From NCBI GenBank assembly GCA_028688145.1, contig JAQTYU010000001.1, positions 640,284 to 704,283 on the forward strand: a stretch of 64,000 nucleotides of DNA, read 5' to 3'. Below the pieces are notes generated by a model that saw nothing but the letters and a program-made list of their open reading frames with translations, was not told the origin of the DNA and did no database searches. Both the position numbers and the translations under genes were made by a program. The DNA is from Thiotrichaceae bacterium (GTDB taxonomy: Bacteria > Pseudomonadota > Gammaproteobacteria > Beggiatoales > Beggiatoaceae). Positions 1-7,795 of this stretch are shown here, one piece after another. Numbering within the stretch: position 1 is the stretch's first letter; each line of letters begins with the position of its first letter.

Positions 1-440
1 CGTTCACGAATAAATAATTTGCCGCGATCAACATGATAAGGCGACATCGCCGCATCGGTTGCGCCATCTGGCAAGGTGATTAATTCATTGCGTGTGCCTG
101 TGGTGTAATAACCATCTTTGTCATCCCGACAAATGCCGCGAACATGCCCAATATCATGACATAACAGAGAAATAATAAAATTTAACCAGTCACGATGGGA
201 CACACCGCCTTCTCGAATATGCTTACCCCGTAAAATCTCCTGCCCGACTAAAGTGACCATAATCGTGTGTTCCATATTGTGGTAAAGCGCGTCACTGTTG
301 GCAAAATGCTCCAATGCCATGCGCCCCGCCCATGCAATAATTGAACTGGTCGAAGATTCTAATGTTCCATAATTGCGGCGATATGCTTCTTCAAGTTTAT
401 CAACGAAGGCATTAATCACAAGCTCTGTGGGATTAAACAT
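1..440 (-). CDS. HD-domain metal-dependent phosphohydrolase, C-terminus cut by the window edge
   Basis: Open reading frame on the minus strand that begins with ATG at 440 and runs off the left edge, so only the first 146 residues are visible. The metal-binding pattern of the HD superfamily can be seen: H54-N55 with H58, then H95-D96 and H99 in the segment CHDIGH. Such proteins usually hydrolyse phosphoesters, often cyclic (di)nucleotides, but the substrate cannot be read from this part. The start is supported by AGGTGA a few bases upstream of the ATG. It follows the small gene 450..737 by about 9 bases, so the two are probably co-transcribed. Confidence 0.75.
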   Translation of the reverse strand, partial: MFNPTELVINAFVDKLEEAYRRNYGTLESSTSSIIAWAGRMALEHFANSDALYHNMEHTIMVTLVGQEILRGKHIREGGVSHRDWLNFIISLLCHDIGHVRGICRDDKDGYYTTGTRNELITLPDGATDAAMSPYHVDRGKLFIRE

Positions 441-449
441 AAGATTCAC

Positions 450-737
450 CTAATTTTTAATAATCTGATAGCGATTCAATGCTGATTTTATCGCCTCTGT
501 CGCTTTAAAGTGCATGTTACCATAAGCAGACGATAGCACTAAACGCGCAATTTGCGACTTGATAATGTAATCTATCTTAGCAAGAATCCTTGAATAGTGT
601 GATGTCGTGCAGACAATTATTTTAGGAGACGCGTGATTTTTGGCGAGTTTCTCTGGGCTTTTATAAAAGTTGCACAGTTCATCACAACATTCAAACAAGC
701 CCCCATCAGCGAATTGAGGGGCGTAGTCAATCTTCAT
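450..737 (-). CDS. Hypothetical 95-residue protein upstream of the HD gene
   Basis: I do not recognise this protein. It starts at an ATG with a good ribosome site (TTGGAG, two bases spacing to TAATG context) and stops 9 bases before the HD-domain gene, which argues that it is a real gene in a two-gene operon. It has no signal peptide or membrane segment; it carries a Cys-Cys pair and two more cysteines in its first 40 residues (ECCDELC and VCTT), and a lysine/isoleucine-rich C-terminus. The cysteines could be structural or metal-binding, but there is no recognisable motif. A role linked to the HD enzyme is only suggested by position. Confidence 0.5.
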   Translation of the reverse strand: MKIDYAPQFADGGLFECCDELCNFYKSPEKLAKNHASPKIIVCTTSHYSRILAKIDYIIKSQIARLVLSSAYGNMHFKATEAIKSALNRYQIIKN

Positions 738-794
738 TACTCCAATTTCATTATTTCACCCGTGCTTTAGAGACGGGAACGGATTGAAACCATC

Positions 795-2993
795 ATGCGG
801 AAATTACGCTGGGCACTCCTGTTACTGGGTGGCTTAACTTTAGTCATTGGCTGGAAAACTGTCTCAGAATTACAGGCTTTTCCTGATAATTTATCCCTTG
901 CCCATTCCAAAGTTCGCAAGGTGCAAATTTTAGACCGCAACAGCAATCCACTGAATATCACCTATCAAAATGACTGGAATATTCACGATTATTTAGCCTT
1001 GCACCAAATTCCTGAAGTCTTCCAAAAAATCTTTATTCTTGCCGAAGACAAACGTTTTTATGAACACCACGGTTTTGACTGGCGGGCGCGAATCAGTGCG
1101 GTTTTTCAAAACATAAATTCTTTACGCGCAGTGCGGGGCGCAAGCACGATTACTGAGCAATCAGTGCGCATGTTGCACCCGCGCCCGCGCACAGTGTGGT
1201 CGCGCTGGGTCGAGGGTTTTGAAGCCTATCAACTCGAACAGAAATTTTCCAAAGCCGATATTTTAGAGTTTTATCTCAATCAAATTCCTTACGCCAACCA
1301 GCGGCGCGGCGTGGTGCAAGCCGCACGTTATTATTTCGACCGCGATTTAGACACGCTAAATTTAAAAGAAATGATGGCATTGGCAGTGCTGGTGCGTGCA
1401 CCGGGACGCTTCGATTTAAAACGTGGCACCGTCGCCATTGAAGCCCCGATAGCGCGTTTAATCCCGCGCTTATTGGAACAAGGCGTAGTCACTGCGAAAG
1501 ATGTCGAAACCGTGCGCAACACCACGTTGGTGTTAAAAGATTCACAGCTTTCAGTGCAAGCAACACATTTTGTAAACCATATTTTCAACAGCATTCCCGC
1601 GCAAAACTTGGAAAATATGCCGCGTTTGCACACCACCTTAGACAGCAATCTTCAACAGCGCACCCAAGATATTCTCGACACCCGCTTGCATGATTTACAA
1701 AGCAAAGGGGTGAATAATGGCGCGGTGCTGGTGGTCGATCATGAACATCACAACGAGATTTTGGCCTGGGTAACGGGCGGCGGTTTATCGCCCAGCGTGC
1801 GCGGCAGTTATATCGACGCAGTCACCACGCCACGCCAGCCCGGTTCGACTTTGAAACCGTTTTTATACGCACTGGCTTTGGAAAAAGGTTGGACCGCATC
1901 GACTTTGATTAACGATGCGCCCTTAAGTGAAGCCGTGGGTTTAGGAATGCACAGTTATCGCAATTACAGCCGCAGTTATTACGGTTTATTGCGGCTGCGC
2001 GATGCTTTGGGGAATTCCTTAAACACGCCTGCGGTGCGCACAGTGCAATTTGTCGGCGCGGAAAATTTGCTGTATCGCTTGCGCGATTTGGGCATGAACA
2101 GCTTAAATGCCGATGTGGATTTTTACGGCGACGGGCTGGCGTTGGGCAATGGCGGCATTACTTTATTTGAATTAACTCAGGCGTATAGCACCTTGGCGCG
2201 ACACGGACAATTTCAGCCGCTGAGCAGCTTGTTTCAACAAACCCCCGAGCCGTCGCGCAAAATTTTCTCGCCTGAAATTACCTCAATTATTGCTGATATT
2301 TTATCCGATTCCGATGCACGGCGTTTAGAATTTGGGCGCGGCGCACTCTTAAATTTTCCCGTACAAACGGCTGTTAAAACAGGAACTTCTAGCGATTATC
2401 GCGATGCGTGGGCGATTGGTTTTAACCATCGCTACACTGTTGGGGTGTGGCTAGGCAATGTCGATCAGCAGCCGATGGCAAGCGTGTCGGGTTCGACGGG
2501 GGCGGCGTTGGTGCTGCGGGCAGTATTTGCGGAATTGAATCGTTATGAAAATACGCAAGCCTTGTATTTAAGCCCGCGTTTGGTGAAGCGTGAAATTTGT
2601 CGGCACACGGGACAATTAAATCAGACCGATTGCCCGAGCCGTTCAGAATGGTTTGTTACAGGCACAGAACCGACCAGTGAAACTGCGCCTGTCAGTATTG
2701 CTGCTTATCCTGATACCTTGCAATTACAACAGCCTACGCCAGATTTACAGTTAGCGATGGACCCCCGCATTCCTGATGAATTGGAAGCATTTCCCTTTAT
2801 TTTGCCCGAGCAAACTCAAGCGCAAAAAGTGGAATGGCTGGTTGATGGGGAAATCGTTGGGGTGACCGCTGAAAATATTAAACAGTATTTGTGGAAAGTG
2901 CAGCGCGGACAACATCATGTGCAAGCGCGGGTTTGGCAAACGGGGAATGAAGAGCCTTTGGAAACGCCAGAAGTGAGTTTTCAGGTGAAGTAA
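795..2993 (+). CDS. pbpC: Penicillin-binding protein 1C (bifunctional peptidoglycan glycosyltransferase/transpeptidase)
   Basis: 732 residues, close to the 770 of E. coli PBP1C. An N-terminal membrane anchor (residues about 5-20) is followed by the GT51 glycosyltransferase domain with the motifs EDKRFYEHHGFD (about 83-94) and STITEQ (about 117-122). The transpeptidase domain has the SxxK motif STLK (about 351), SLN and KTGTS (about 527). The last 90 residues form the extra C-terminal domain that marks PBP1C. It would polymerise and possibly cross-link glycan strands on the periplasmic face of the inner membrane. PBP1C is often paired with the yfhM macroglobulin gene; that partner is not next to it here. 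The gene appears to stand alone. Confidence 0.93.
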   Translation: MRKLRWALLLLGGLTLVIGWKTVSELQAFPDNLSLAHSKVRKVQILDRNSNPLNITYQNDWNIHDYLALHQIPEVFQKIFILAEDKRFYEHHGFDWRARISAVFQNINSLRAVRGASTITEQSVRMLHPRPRTVWSRWVEGFEAYQLEQKFSKADILEFYLNQIPYANQRRGVVQAARYYFDRDLDTLNLKEMMALAVLVRAPGRFDLKRGTVAIEAPIARLIPRLLEQGVVTAKDVETVRNTTLVLKDSQLSVQATHFVNHIFNSIPAQNLENMPRLHTTLDSNLQQRTQDILDTRLHDLQSKGVNNGAVLVVDHEHHNEILAWVTGGGLSPSVRGSYIDAVTTPRQPGSTLKPFLYALALEKGWTASTLINDAPLSEAVGLGMHSYRNYSRSYYGLLRLRDALGNSLNTPAVRTVQFVGAENLLYRLRDLGMNSLNADVDFYGDGLALGNGGITLFELTQAYSTLARHGQFQPLSSLFQQTPEPSRKIFSPEITSIIADILSDSDARRLEFGRGALLNFPVQTAVKTGTSSDYRDAWAIGFNHRYTVGVWLGNVDQQPMASVSGSTGAALVLRAVFAELNRYENTQALYLSPRLVKREICRHTGQLNQTDCPSRSEWFVTGTEPTSETAPVSIAAYPDTLQLQQPTPDLQLAMDPRIPDELEAFPFILPEQTQAQKVEWLVDGEIVGVTAENIKQYLWKVQRGQHHVQARVWQTGNEEPLETPEVSFQVK

Positions 2994-2999
2994 TCACTC

Positions 3000-3034
3000 A
3001 AGGACTGGCAGCCCAGTGAGGACTGGCAGTCCTA
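3000..3034. repeat. Short direct repeat of a GGACTGGCAG palindromic unit after pbpC
   Basis: Immediately after the pbpC stop the unit AGGACTGGCAG occurs twice, the second copy ending as a perfect palindrome (GGACTGGCAGTCC). The same unit is found after the stop codons of the subtilase gene (about 21674) and purH (about 58580), and a diverged hairpin version lies at about 55207. It is a dispersed intergenic repeat that may also help end transcription. Confidence 0.6.
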
Positions 3035-3040
3035 AATACT

Positions 3041-3775
3041 CTAGTGAACTACCTCAGGACGCTTGGTTTCGGCGGGAGCTTTGTCCTTATCACCAGGTTT
3101 GGTGGTTGCAGGTGCTTTCTTTTCTTGCTTGGATTGTTCTTCTACAACTTCTTTATAACGTTTCAAATAACCATCATAACGATGATTAACTTCATCTTTT
3201 TCGCGTTGCTTGTTTTCGACAGTGTTTTGGCTAGTACGGATACGCTGTTTCACGTTTTCGATGTTGCGTTTGGTCGCGACGATTTGTGCGGGCGGCGTTG
3301 CAGGATTTTTCACGCTTTCTTCTAAGCTCTTTTCCAAATCCTTCAAGTTTTTATTCAGGCTGCTGATGTAGCTGTCAATCGAAGACATTGCCGCATCAAT
3401 GGTGTTGAGCTTGGCTTTGCGGTCACTTTCGATGTCATCTTCCTTACTAAACTGCAATAACAAGGCGCGATCTTTTTCTTCTTGTTCTTTGCGGTTGCGT
3501 TCTGCCAATTGCACTGCTTCTTGTTTACGCTTTTCTTCAGCCAGTTCTTCCGCCGTTTTCGCGCGCTCGATTTTACGCACCGTTGTGCCCTGTGAATTCA
3601 CTTCTTTATAACCTTGTTGGGTATATTGTGGCGGGATCACATTGCCACATTCGCGCACGCCATCATCATTTTGCCAGCATTTGATTTGCCCTTGTCCCGC
3701 TGGTGTTGCGGCAAAAGCAGGCTGTAGTAGCACTATGCCCGTAAACAGAAGTTGAGAGAGATGTTTTAATTGCAT
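3041..3775 (-). CDS. Periplasmic DUF4124-type protein with long coiled coil
   Basis: 244 residues. A clear signal peptide (residues 1-22, ending AFA) is followed by a short segment with the DUF4124 look, IKCWQNDDGVRECGNVIP, in which a Trp and two Cys lie in a small beta-rich domain. The remainder (about 70-215) is strongly charged Lys/Glu/Gln heptad sequence, predicted coiled coil, and the tail is a Lys/Pro-rich disordered region. Proteins of this build are common and uncharacterised in gammaproteobacteria; a structural or envelope-associated role is a guess. It converges with pbpC; the two stop codons are 47 bases apart. Confidence 0.7.
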   Translation of the reverse strand: MQLKHLSQLLFTGIVLLQPAFAATPAGQGQIKCWQNDDGVRECGNVIPPQYTQQGYKEVNSQGTTVRKIERAKTAEELAEEKRKQEAVQLAERNRKEQEEKDRALLLQFSKEDDIESDRKAKLNTIDAAMSSIDSYISSLNKNLKDLEKSLEESVKNPATPPAQIVATKRNIENVKQRIRTSQNTVENKQREKDEVNHRYDGYLKRYKEVVEEQSKQEKKAPATTKPGDKDKAPAETKRPEVVH

Positions 3776-3959
3776 ACCAGAATCCTACATAAATTTATGG
3801 GAAAAATATAAAGCACGTTACTGCGGGTTTAAAATGAACTGCGAGAGGCTTAGATTTTAGAATAAATAATGAAATCTCAAAAAATCAACAAGTTAATCTT
3901 TAAACCGCGTGTGCTTTAATTATAATACAGGGCTTTAAGATACGCAGTAATTTCATGCA

Positions 3960-3992
3960 GGGAAAGCCGCCCCCTTCAAAAGGGCGTTGTAA
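3960..3992. other. GC-rich hairpin upstream of the SUMF1-type gene
   Basis: The segment contains a stem formed by GCCCCCTTC and its near complement AAGGGCG, with a short A-rich loop, about 60 bases before the next ATG. It resembles the inner stem of the GCGCAGTT repeat family described elsewhere in the window, so it may be a degraded repeat rather than a regulatory site. Confidence 0.3.
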
Positions 3993-4046
3993 GAACGAAA
4001 AATCTTCAGCACTCTCTAAATTTATAAACCAACAGGAATTCATATC

Positions 4047-4757
4047 ATGAATGAAACTTCCACAGCCCATGAAAAAACTTTTGGTATAAATGGCATAAAG
4101 CTTGTCATGGTTTATATTCCTGCGGGAGAATTTATGATGGGTTCTGAACACGCTGAAGATGCGCAACCCGTGCATCGTGTGAATATAGAACAAGCATTTT
4201 ACATGGGAAAATTTCCTGTGACTCAAGCGCAATATAAAGCCGTGATGGGAAAAAATCCCTCTTATTTCAAAGACAGCGTGAATTTACCCGTAGAGAAAGT
4301 TTCTTGGAATAAATCACAAGAATTCTGTCAAAAATTATCAGCCTTATTGGAACAGGAGTTTCGTTTGCCGAGTGAAGCAGAATGGGAATATGCCTGTCGG
4401 GCGGGCACAACTAGCCGCTATTGGTGGGGCGATGAAATGGAGGATGCGCGGTGTTGGCACAGGAATAATTCAGGCGGTTACTCGAAATCAGTGGGTGAAG
4501 ATGAAATTTTAGACTCGCATATTAATCCGTTTGGCTTATGCGATATGTCGGGAAATCTGTGGGAATGGTGTGAAGATAATTGGGCAGAAAATTACAAAAT
4601 ACCACGCACCCAAGCTGCTTATAAAAAAGCAAATAAATATAAAACATTGCGCGGTGGTTCTTGGCTGAATGAGGGGGTTAATGCAAGTTCAGCCTTTCGG
4701 GGGAAGTTTACAAAAACAAATTATCTTTGTGGCTTTCGGATTTGTTTGAATGTGTAG
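4047..4757 (+). CDS. SUMF1 / formylglycine-generating-enzyme-like domain protein
   Basis: 236 residues made up almost entirely of an FGE-sulfatase domain. The family landmarks are all present in order: IPAGEFMMGS, a Pro-Val-Thr-Gln-Ala-Gln-Tyr segment, PVEKVSWNKSQEFC, RLPSEAEWEYACRAGT, DMSGNLWEWCEDNW, LRGGSW and a C-terminal GFRI. The oxygenase-type catalytic cysteines of true formylglycine-generating enzymes are not evident in the region between LRGGSW and GFRI (it reads NEGVNASSAFRG), so it is more likely a non-catalytic or ligand-binding SUMF1 relative than a sulfatase activator. There is no signal peptide. Start supported by AGGAATTC upstream of the ATG. No sulfatase gene is near. Confidence 0.8.
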   Translation: MNETSTAHEKTFGINGIKLVMVYIPAGEFMMGSEHAEDAQPVHRVNIEQAFYMGKFPVTQAQYKAVMGKNPSYFKDSVNLPVEKVSWNKSQEFCQKLSALLEQEFRLPSEAEWEYACRAGTTSRYWWGDEMEDARCWHRNNSGGYSKSVGEDEILDSHINPFGLCDMSGNLWEWCEDNWAENYKIPRTQAAYKKANKYKTLRGGSWLNEGVNASSAFRGKFTKTNYLCGFRICLNV

Positions 4758-4760
4758 ATT

Positions 4761-4846
4761 AACTGCGCCCCTAAATCCCCTAAAGGGGACTTTTAAAAAC
4801 AAAATCTTTCATGTTTAGCCCCCTTCAGGGGGTTGGGGGCGCAGTT
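4761..4846. repeat. 86-bp GCGCAGTT inverted-repeat element (copy 1)
   Basis: The element begins AACTGCGCCCC and ends GGGGGCGCAGTT, so its ends are inverted repeats, and it contains two inner hairpins (CCCCTAAAGGGG and CCCCCTTCAGGGGG). It sits between the convergent stop codons of the SUMF1-type gene and the crotonase-fold gene and could act as a two-way terminator. Other copies are at 21915..21997, 25382..25415 and 61644..61708, with half-sites near 18856 and 52450. Confidence 0.8.
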
Positions 4847-4861
4847 ACTTAACAACAAACT

Positions 4862-5656
4862 TTAAGCATGTTTCCACACCGCATGACGTTTTTGCATAAA
4901 CGCATCAATGCCTTCTGCTGCATCATCACTCATGATGTTACACGCCATCACATCCGCCGCATAACGATACGCATCGGTTAAACCCATTTCCAACTGCTGG
5001 TAAAACATGCGCTTGCCCATAGCGACGGCAACCGCAGATTTTGCGGCGATGGACTGCGCCAATTTCGCAATTTTTGCATCCAATTCTTCGGGCGAAACTG
5101 CATAATTAATCAAGCCTTCACGTTGCGCACTTTCAGCATCGAGAAAATCACCCGTCAACAATAATTCCATCGATTGCTTGCGCCCTAAATTACGACTCAA
5201 AGCCACCGCAGGCGTAGCACAGAATAAACCCACATTAATCCCTGAAGTGGCAAATTTGGCAGTATTCACCGCCACCGCTAAATCACACATCGCCACCAGT
5301 TGGCAACCTGCGGCAGTGGCAATGCCTTGCACACGAGCAATCACAGGTTGCGGCAAACGACTGATACTCAGCATCAGTTCGCCGCACTGTTGAAACAGCG
5401 CGTTACAAAATGCCTCAGTATGATTGGCGCGCATTTCTTTTAAATCATGTCCCGCACAAAACGCCTTGCCTTGCGCGGCCAAAATCACCACACGCACGCT
5501 TTTATCAATCGCGACTTGGTCGAGTTCTAATTGCAAAGCGGTGAGCATCGCTTTCGATAAGGCATTGTATTGATTGGGTCGATTTAAAGTCAAAGTGGTA
5601 ATGCCGTCGGCATCGCTGCGCAATACTAAAGCATCATTGTCTTGTTCATGACTCAT
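4862..5656 (-). CDS. Enoyl-CoA hydratase/isomerase (crotonase) family protein, ECHDC3-like
   Basis: 264 residues with the crotonase fold signatures: LNRPNQYNALS at the start, the oxyanion-hole segments FCAGHDLKEM and GIATAAGCQLVAMCDLAV, and the usual C-terminal helix. Compared with rat mitochondrial enoyl-CoA hydratase (from memory: Glu144 and Glu164), the aligned residues here are Gln (in GCQL) and Gly (in TSGINVG), so both catalytic glutamates are replaced. A standard hydratase reaction is therefore unlikely; this pattern is seen in ECHDC3-type proteins and other crotonase-fold enzymes with other roles. No other fatty-acid genes are near. The start is the first ATG; upstream lies a MITE. 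Confidence 0.85.
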   Translation of the reverse strand: MSHEQDNDALVLRSDADGITTLTLNRPNQYNALSKAMLTALQLELDQVAIDKSVRVVILAAQGKAFCAGHDLKEMRANHTEAFCNALFQQCGELMLSISRLPQPVIARVQGIATAAGCQLVAMCDLAVAVNTAKFATSGINVGLFCATPAVALSRNLGRKQSMELLLTGDFLDAESAQREGLINYAVSPEELDAKIAKLAQSIAAKSAVAVAMGKRMFYQQLEMGLTDAYRYAADVMACNIMSDDAAEGIDAFMQKRHAVWKHA

Positions 5657-5691
5657 TCTGGTTTCCTCGATTGGTTTTTTATTTATAATAG

Positions 5692-5808
5692 TAGGAGTTA
5701 CGCAGTTGAACCGCTAACTATTTGATTTTACTAGAAACACGATTGTGCAGTGCACAATGCTAACTCATTGTAAATAAAAGAACTCATGTTTCAACTGCGT
5801 AACTCCTA
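5692..5808. mobile_element. 117-bp MITE with 19-bp perfect terminal inverted repeats and 5-bp target duplication
   Basis: The two ends are perfect 19-bp inverted repeats (TAGGAGTTACGCAGTTGAA and its complement). The element is flanked on both sides by AATAG, as expected for a 5-bp target-site duplication. The centre carries a 15-bp palindrome (TTGTGCA-G-TGCACAA). There is no coding capacity. A second copy with the same 117-bp length but worn ends is at 56297..56413. It lies in the upstream region of both the crotonase-fold gene and the DUF1624 gene. Confidence 0.85.
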
Positions 5809-5891
5809 AATAGTAAGCTTAAAATTCTGACATAAAAGCTATTAATTTTCAATTAACTAGAAATTCTCTTCTAATTCACACAGGTAGATTT

Positions 5892-6635
5892 ATGGCACGG
5901 CGCATTTCCTCTTTTCAACAGCCTAAACTTGTGCCTGCGCTGCGTGCGCCCCGTTTAGACATCGCTCGCGGGCTGGCAATCGTGGTGATGTTGGCATTTC
6001 ATTTCACTTACGATTTGAGTTATTGGCATTTCATTGAAGCCGATTTTTACCGCGACAGTTTTTGGTTGAATTTGCGCACGGGAATCGTCAGTGCGTTTTT
6101 GCTGGTGATGGGGATTAGTTTGAGCGTTGCAGATACGCAAGGCAGTCCGCGTAAAATGCGGCGCGTGCTGATTTTAGTCGCGGCGGCGGCATTGATCAGC
6201 GTGGTGAGTTTTTTATTATTTAAACAACGCTTTATTTTTTTCGGCGTGCTGCATTTTATCGCGCTTGCCAGCGTGTTGGCGGTATTTTTTGTGAAACGTC
6301 CCACGCTCGCGCTGATTGTGGGCGGGCTGTGTTTATGGGTGGGCAATTTCTGGCAACATCCACTATTTGATCAGCCCGCTTTGCAATGGATAGGTTTGGT
6401 GACACGCAAGCCGTTGACAGAAGATTATGTGCCTTTATTGCCGTGGTTTGGGGTGGTGTTGCTGGGTTGCGCGTTGGGGAAATTATTACCGCCCGCCGTG
6501 TTATTTTCTCCCGTAGGGAAAAACGCATTTTTACAAAATTTAGCAGTTTTGGGGCGGCACAGTTTGGCGGTTTATTTGCTGCATCAGCCTTTATTTTTTG
6601 GAACTTTGTGGGGAATGCGTCAAGTTTTGGGGTGA
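5892..6635 (+). CDS. DUF1624 / heparan-alpha-glucosaminide N-acetyltransferase-like membrane protein
   Basis: 247 residues with about seven hydrophobic helices. The N-terminal segment LDIARGLAIVVMLAFHFTYDL matches the start of the DUF1624 / YeiB-related family, whose conserved Asp-Xaa-Xaa-Arg-Gly and His residues lie in and near the first membrane helix. The C-terminal helix has LGRHSLAVYLLHQPL, the usual closing motif of this family. By relation to eukaryotic HGSNAT such proteins may move acyl groups across the inner membrane, but the bacterial function is unknown. It has a signal-like basic N-terminus and appears to be a single-gene unit. Confidence 0.82.
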   Translation: MARRISSFQQPKLVPALRAPRLDIARGLAIVVMLAFHFTYDLSYWHFIEADFYRDSFWLNLRTGIVSAFLLVMGISLSVADTQGSPRKMRRVLILVAAAALISVVSFLLFKQRFIFFGVLHFIALASVLAVFFVKRPTLALIVGGLCLWVGNFWQHPLFDQPALQWIGLVTRKPLTEDYVPLLPWFGVVLLGCALGKLLPPAVLFSPVGKNAFLQNLAVLGRHSLAVYLLHQPLFFGTLWGMRQVLG

Positions 6636-6846
6636 TTTTGGGAATTGGACAGGGCGCGTTCTGATAAGTTCACGAAATTGTCATGTGCATTGCAGCATTT
6701 TCTGTTAAAATTCGTCTCCTTATGTGTAAGCCGTTATCAATTACGGGGCACAATAACTAAATCCCAGTTAAATACTTGAAATTTTACTGAAATATCATTA
6801 TGCTGACGGGTTTTAATCGCAGTCAGAAGGAATATTAGAGCGCGCT

Positions 6847-7065
6847 ATGGCTAAAGAAGATCATATTGAAATGGAAGGAATCGTCACCGAAACCTTGCCA
6901 AATACCATGTTTCGGGTACAGTTAGACAATGGTCATATCGTGACCGCCCACATTTCAGGCAGAATGCGTAAGAATTACATCCGTATTTTGACGGGTGATA
7001 AGGTTACTGTGCAACTCACGCCTTATGATCTCACGAAAGGTCGCATCACTTATCGCGGACGTTAA
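6847..7065 (+). CDS. infA: Translation initiation factor IF-1
   Basis: 72 residues, the exact usual length, with an S1/OB fold and the hallmark sequence [19 protein letters not shown], then the RVQLDNGH and [11 protein letters not shown] segments and a C-terminal GRITYRGR. It binds the ribosomal A site during initiation. The leader from 6636 to 6846 is over 200 bases long, with AAGGAATATT some 18 bases before the ATG as the only ribosome-site-like sequence. Its stop codon overlaps the stop of the phosphatase gene on the opposite strand by four bases. Confidence 0.97.
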   Translation: MAKEDHIEMEGIVTETLPNTMFRVQLDNGHIVTAHISGRMRKNYIRILTGDKVTVQLTPYDLTKGRITYRGR

Positions 7066-7550
7066 GTTTTAGCCCCGCCTTGTAATTGTTGGCGTAATTT
7101 CGCTAACAATCCCTGACTCGCTGCTGCTGTCAAATCTAAGACGTGATCAAATCCTGTGACTCCGCCGTAGTAGGGATCAGGCACTTCGCGCTGTTTGATA
7201 TGGGGCGCGAACGATAAAAATAAATGCAGTTTGTGTTTATATGGTTTCGGGCAGTTCTTATCTAAGCACGCGAAATTATCCGCGTCCATCGCTAAAATAT
7301 AATCAAATTTTTCAAAGTCTTCGCCAGTGACTTGACGTGCGCGTAAGTGGCTTAAATCAATTCCGCGCTTTAGGGCTGCTTGCTGAGAGCGGCTGTCAGG
7401 CTGTGCGCCGATATGGTAGCCGTGCGTTCCTGCGGAATCTAGCGTAATCTGTTGTTTCAATTCTGATTCATCTAATAATTTCTGAAATACGCCTTCTGCG
7501 GTCGGTGAGCGGCAAATATTGCCCATGCAGACGAATAGTATTTTAATCAT
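7062..7550 (-). CDS. Low-molecular-weight protein-tyrosine phosphatase
   Basis: 162 residues with the family signature C8-MGNIC-R14-S right after the first beta strand (the phosphate-binding CX5R loop) and the general-acid motif DPYYGG near residue 121. These small cytoplasmic enzymes remove phosphate from tyrosine, in bacteria often on exopolysaccharide kinases (Wzb/Etp), or from arginine. No partner kinase is nearby, so the substrate is open. The gene is convergent with infA, sharing four bases at the stops. Confidence 0.93.
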   Translation of the reverse strand: MIKILFVCMGNICRSPTAEGVFQKLLDESELKQQITLDSAGTHGYHIGAQPDSRSQQAALKRGIDLSHLRARQVTGEDFEKFDYILAMDADNFACLDKNCPKPYKHKLHLFLSFAPHIKQREVPDPYYGGVTGFDHVLDLTAAASQGLLAKLRQQLQGGAKT

Positions 7551-7795
7551 TTGATTTTCCTCGAAAGAATTTAAAACAAGTCTCTGAAGGGGACTTTAAT
7601 CTTGTTTTCACGCTCCTGCGTCACAGCCATTAAGTTAGGGAAAGCTTAGCTTTTTATCCCGTGTGAAGTGGGCGAGAGCTAAAACTTTCCCTGTAGATTA
7701 GTGCTTTAACTTTAACGTAATTATTGTGATGCTGGCGCAAGAGAACAGCCTTTCCCCCCCTTTTTTCAAAGAGGTGACTCGGCTCTAACTCTCGA
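7551..7795. other. Intergenic region between phosphatase and peroxidase genes
   Basis: No reading frame or RNA gene is recognised. The right part holds a run of C then T (about 7751-7766), reminiscent of the CCCCCTTT-type hairpins seen elsewhere in the window, but its other arm is missing. Confidence 0.4.

Noticed and set aside
3044-3325. A 93-residue Phe-rich plus-strand frame
   Set aside because: Antisense shadow of the Lys/Glu-rich coiled coil gene on the minus strand.
4047-4757. A true sulfatase-activating formylglycine-generating enzyme
   Set aside because: The region that should hold the catalytic cysteines has none, and no sulfatase is nearby.
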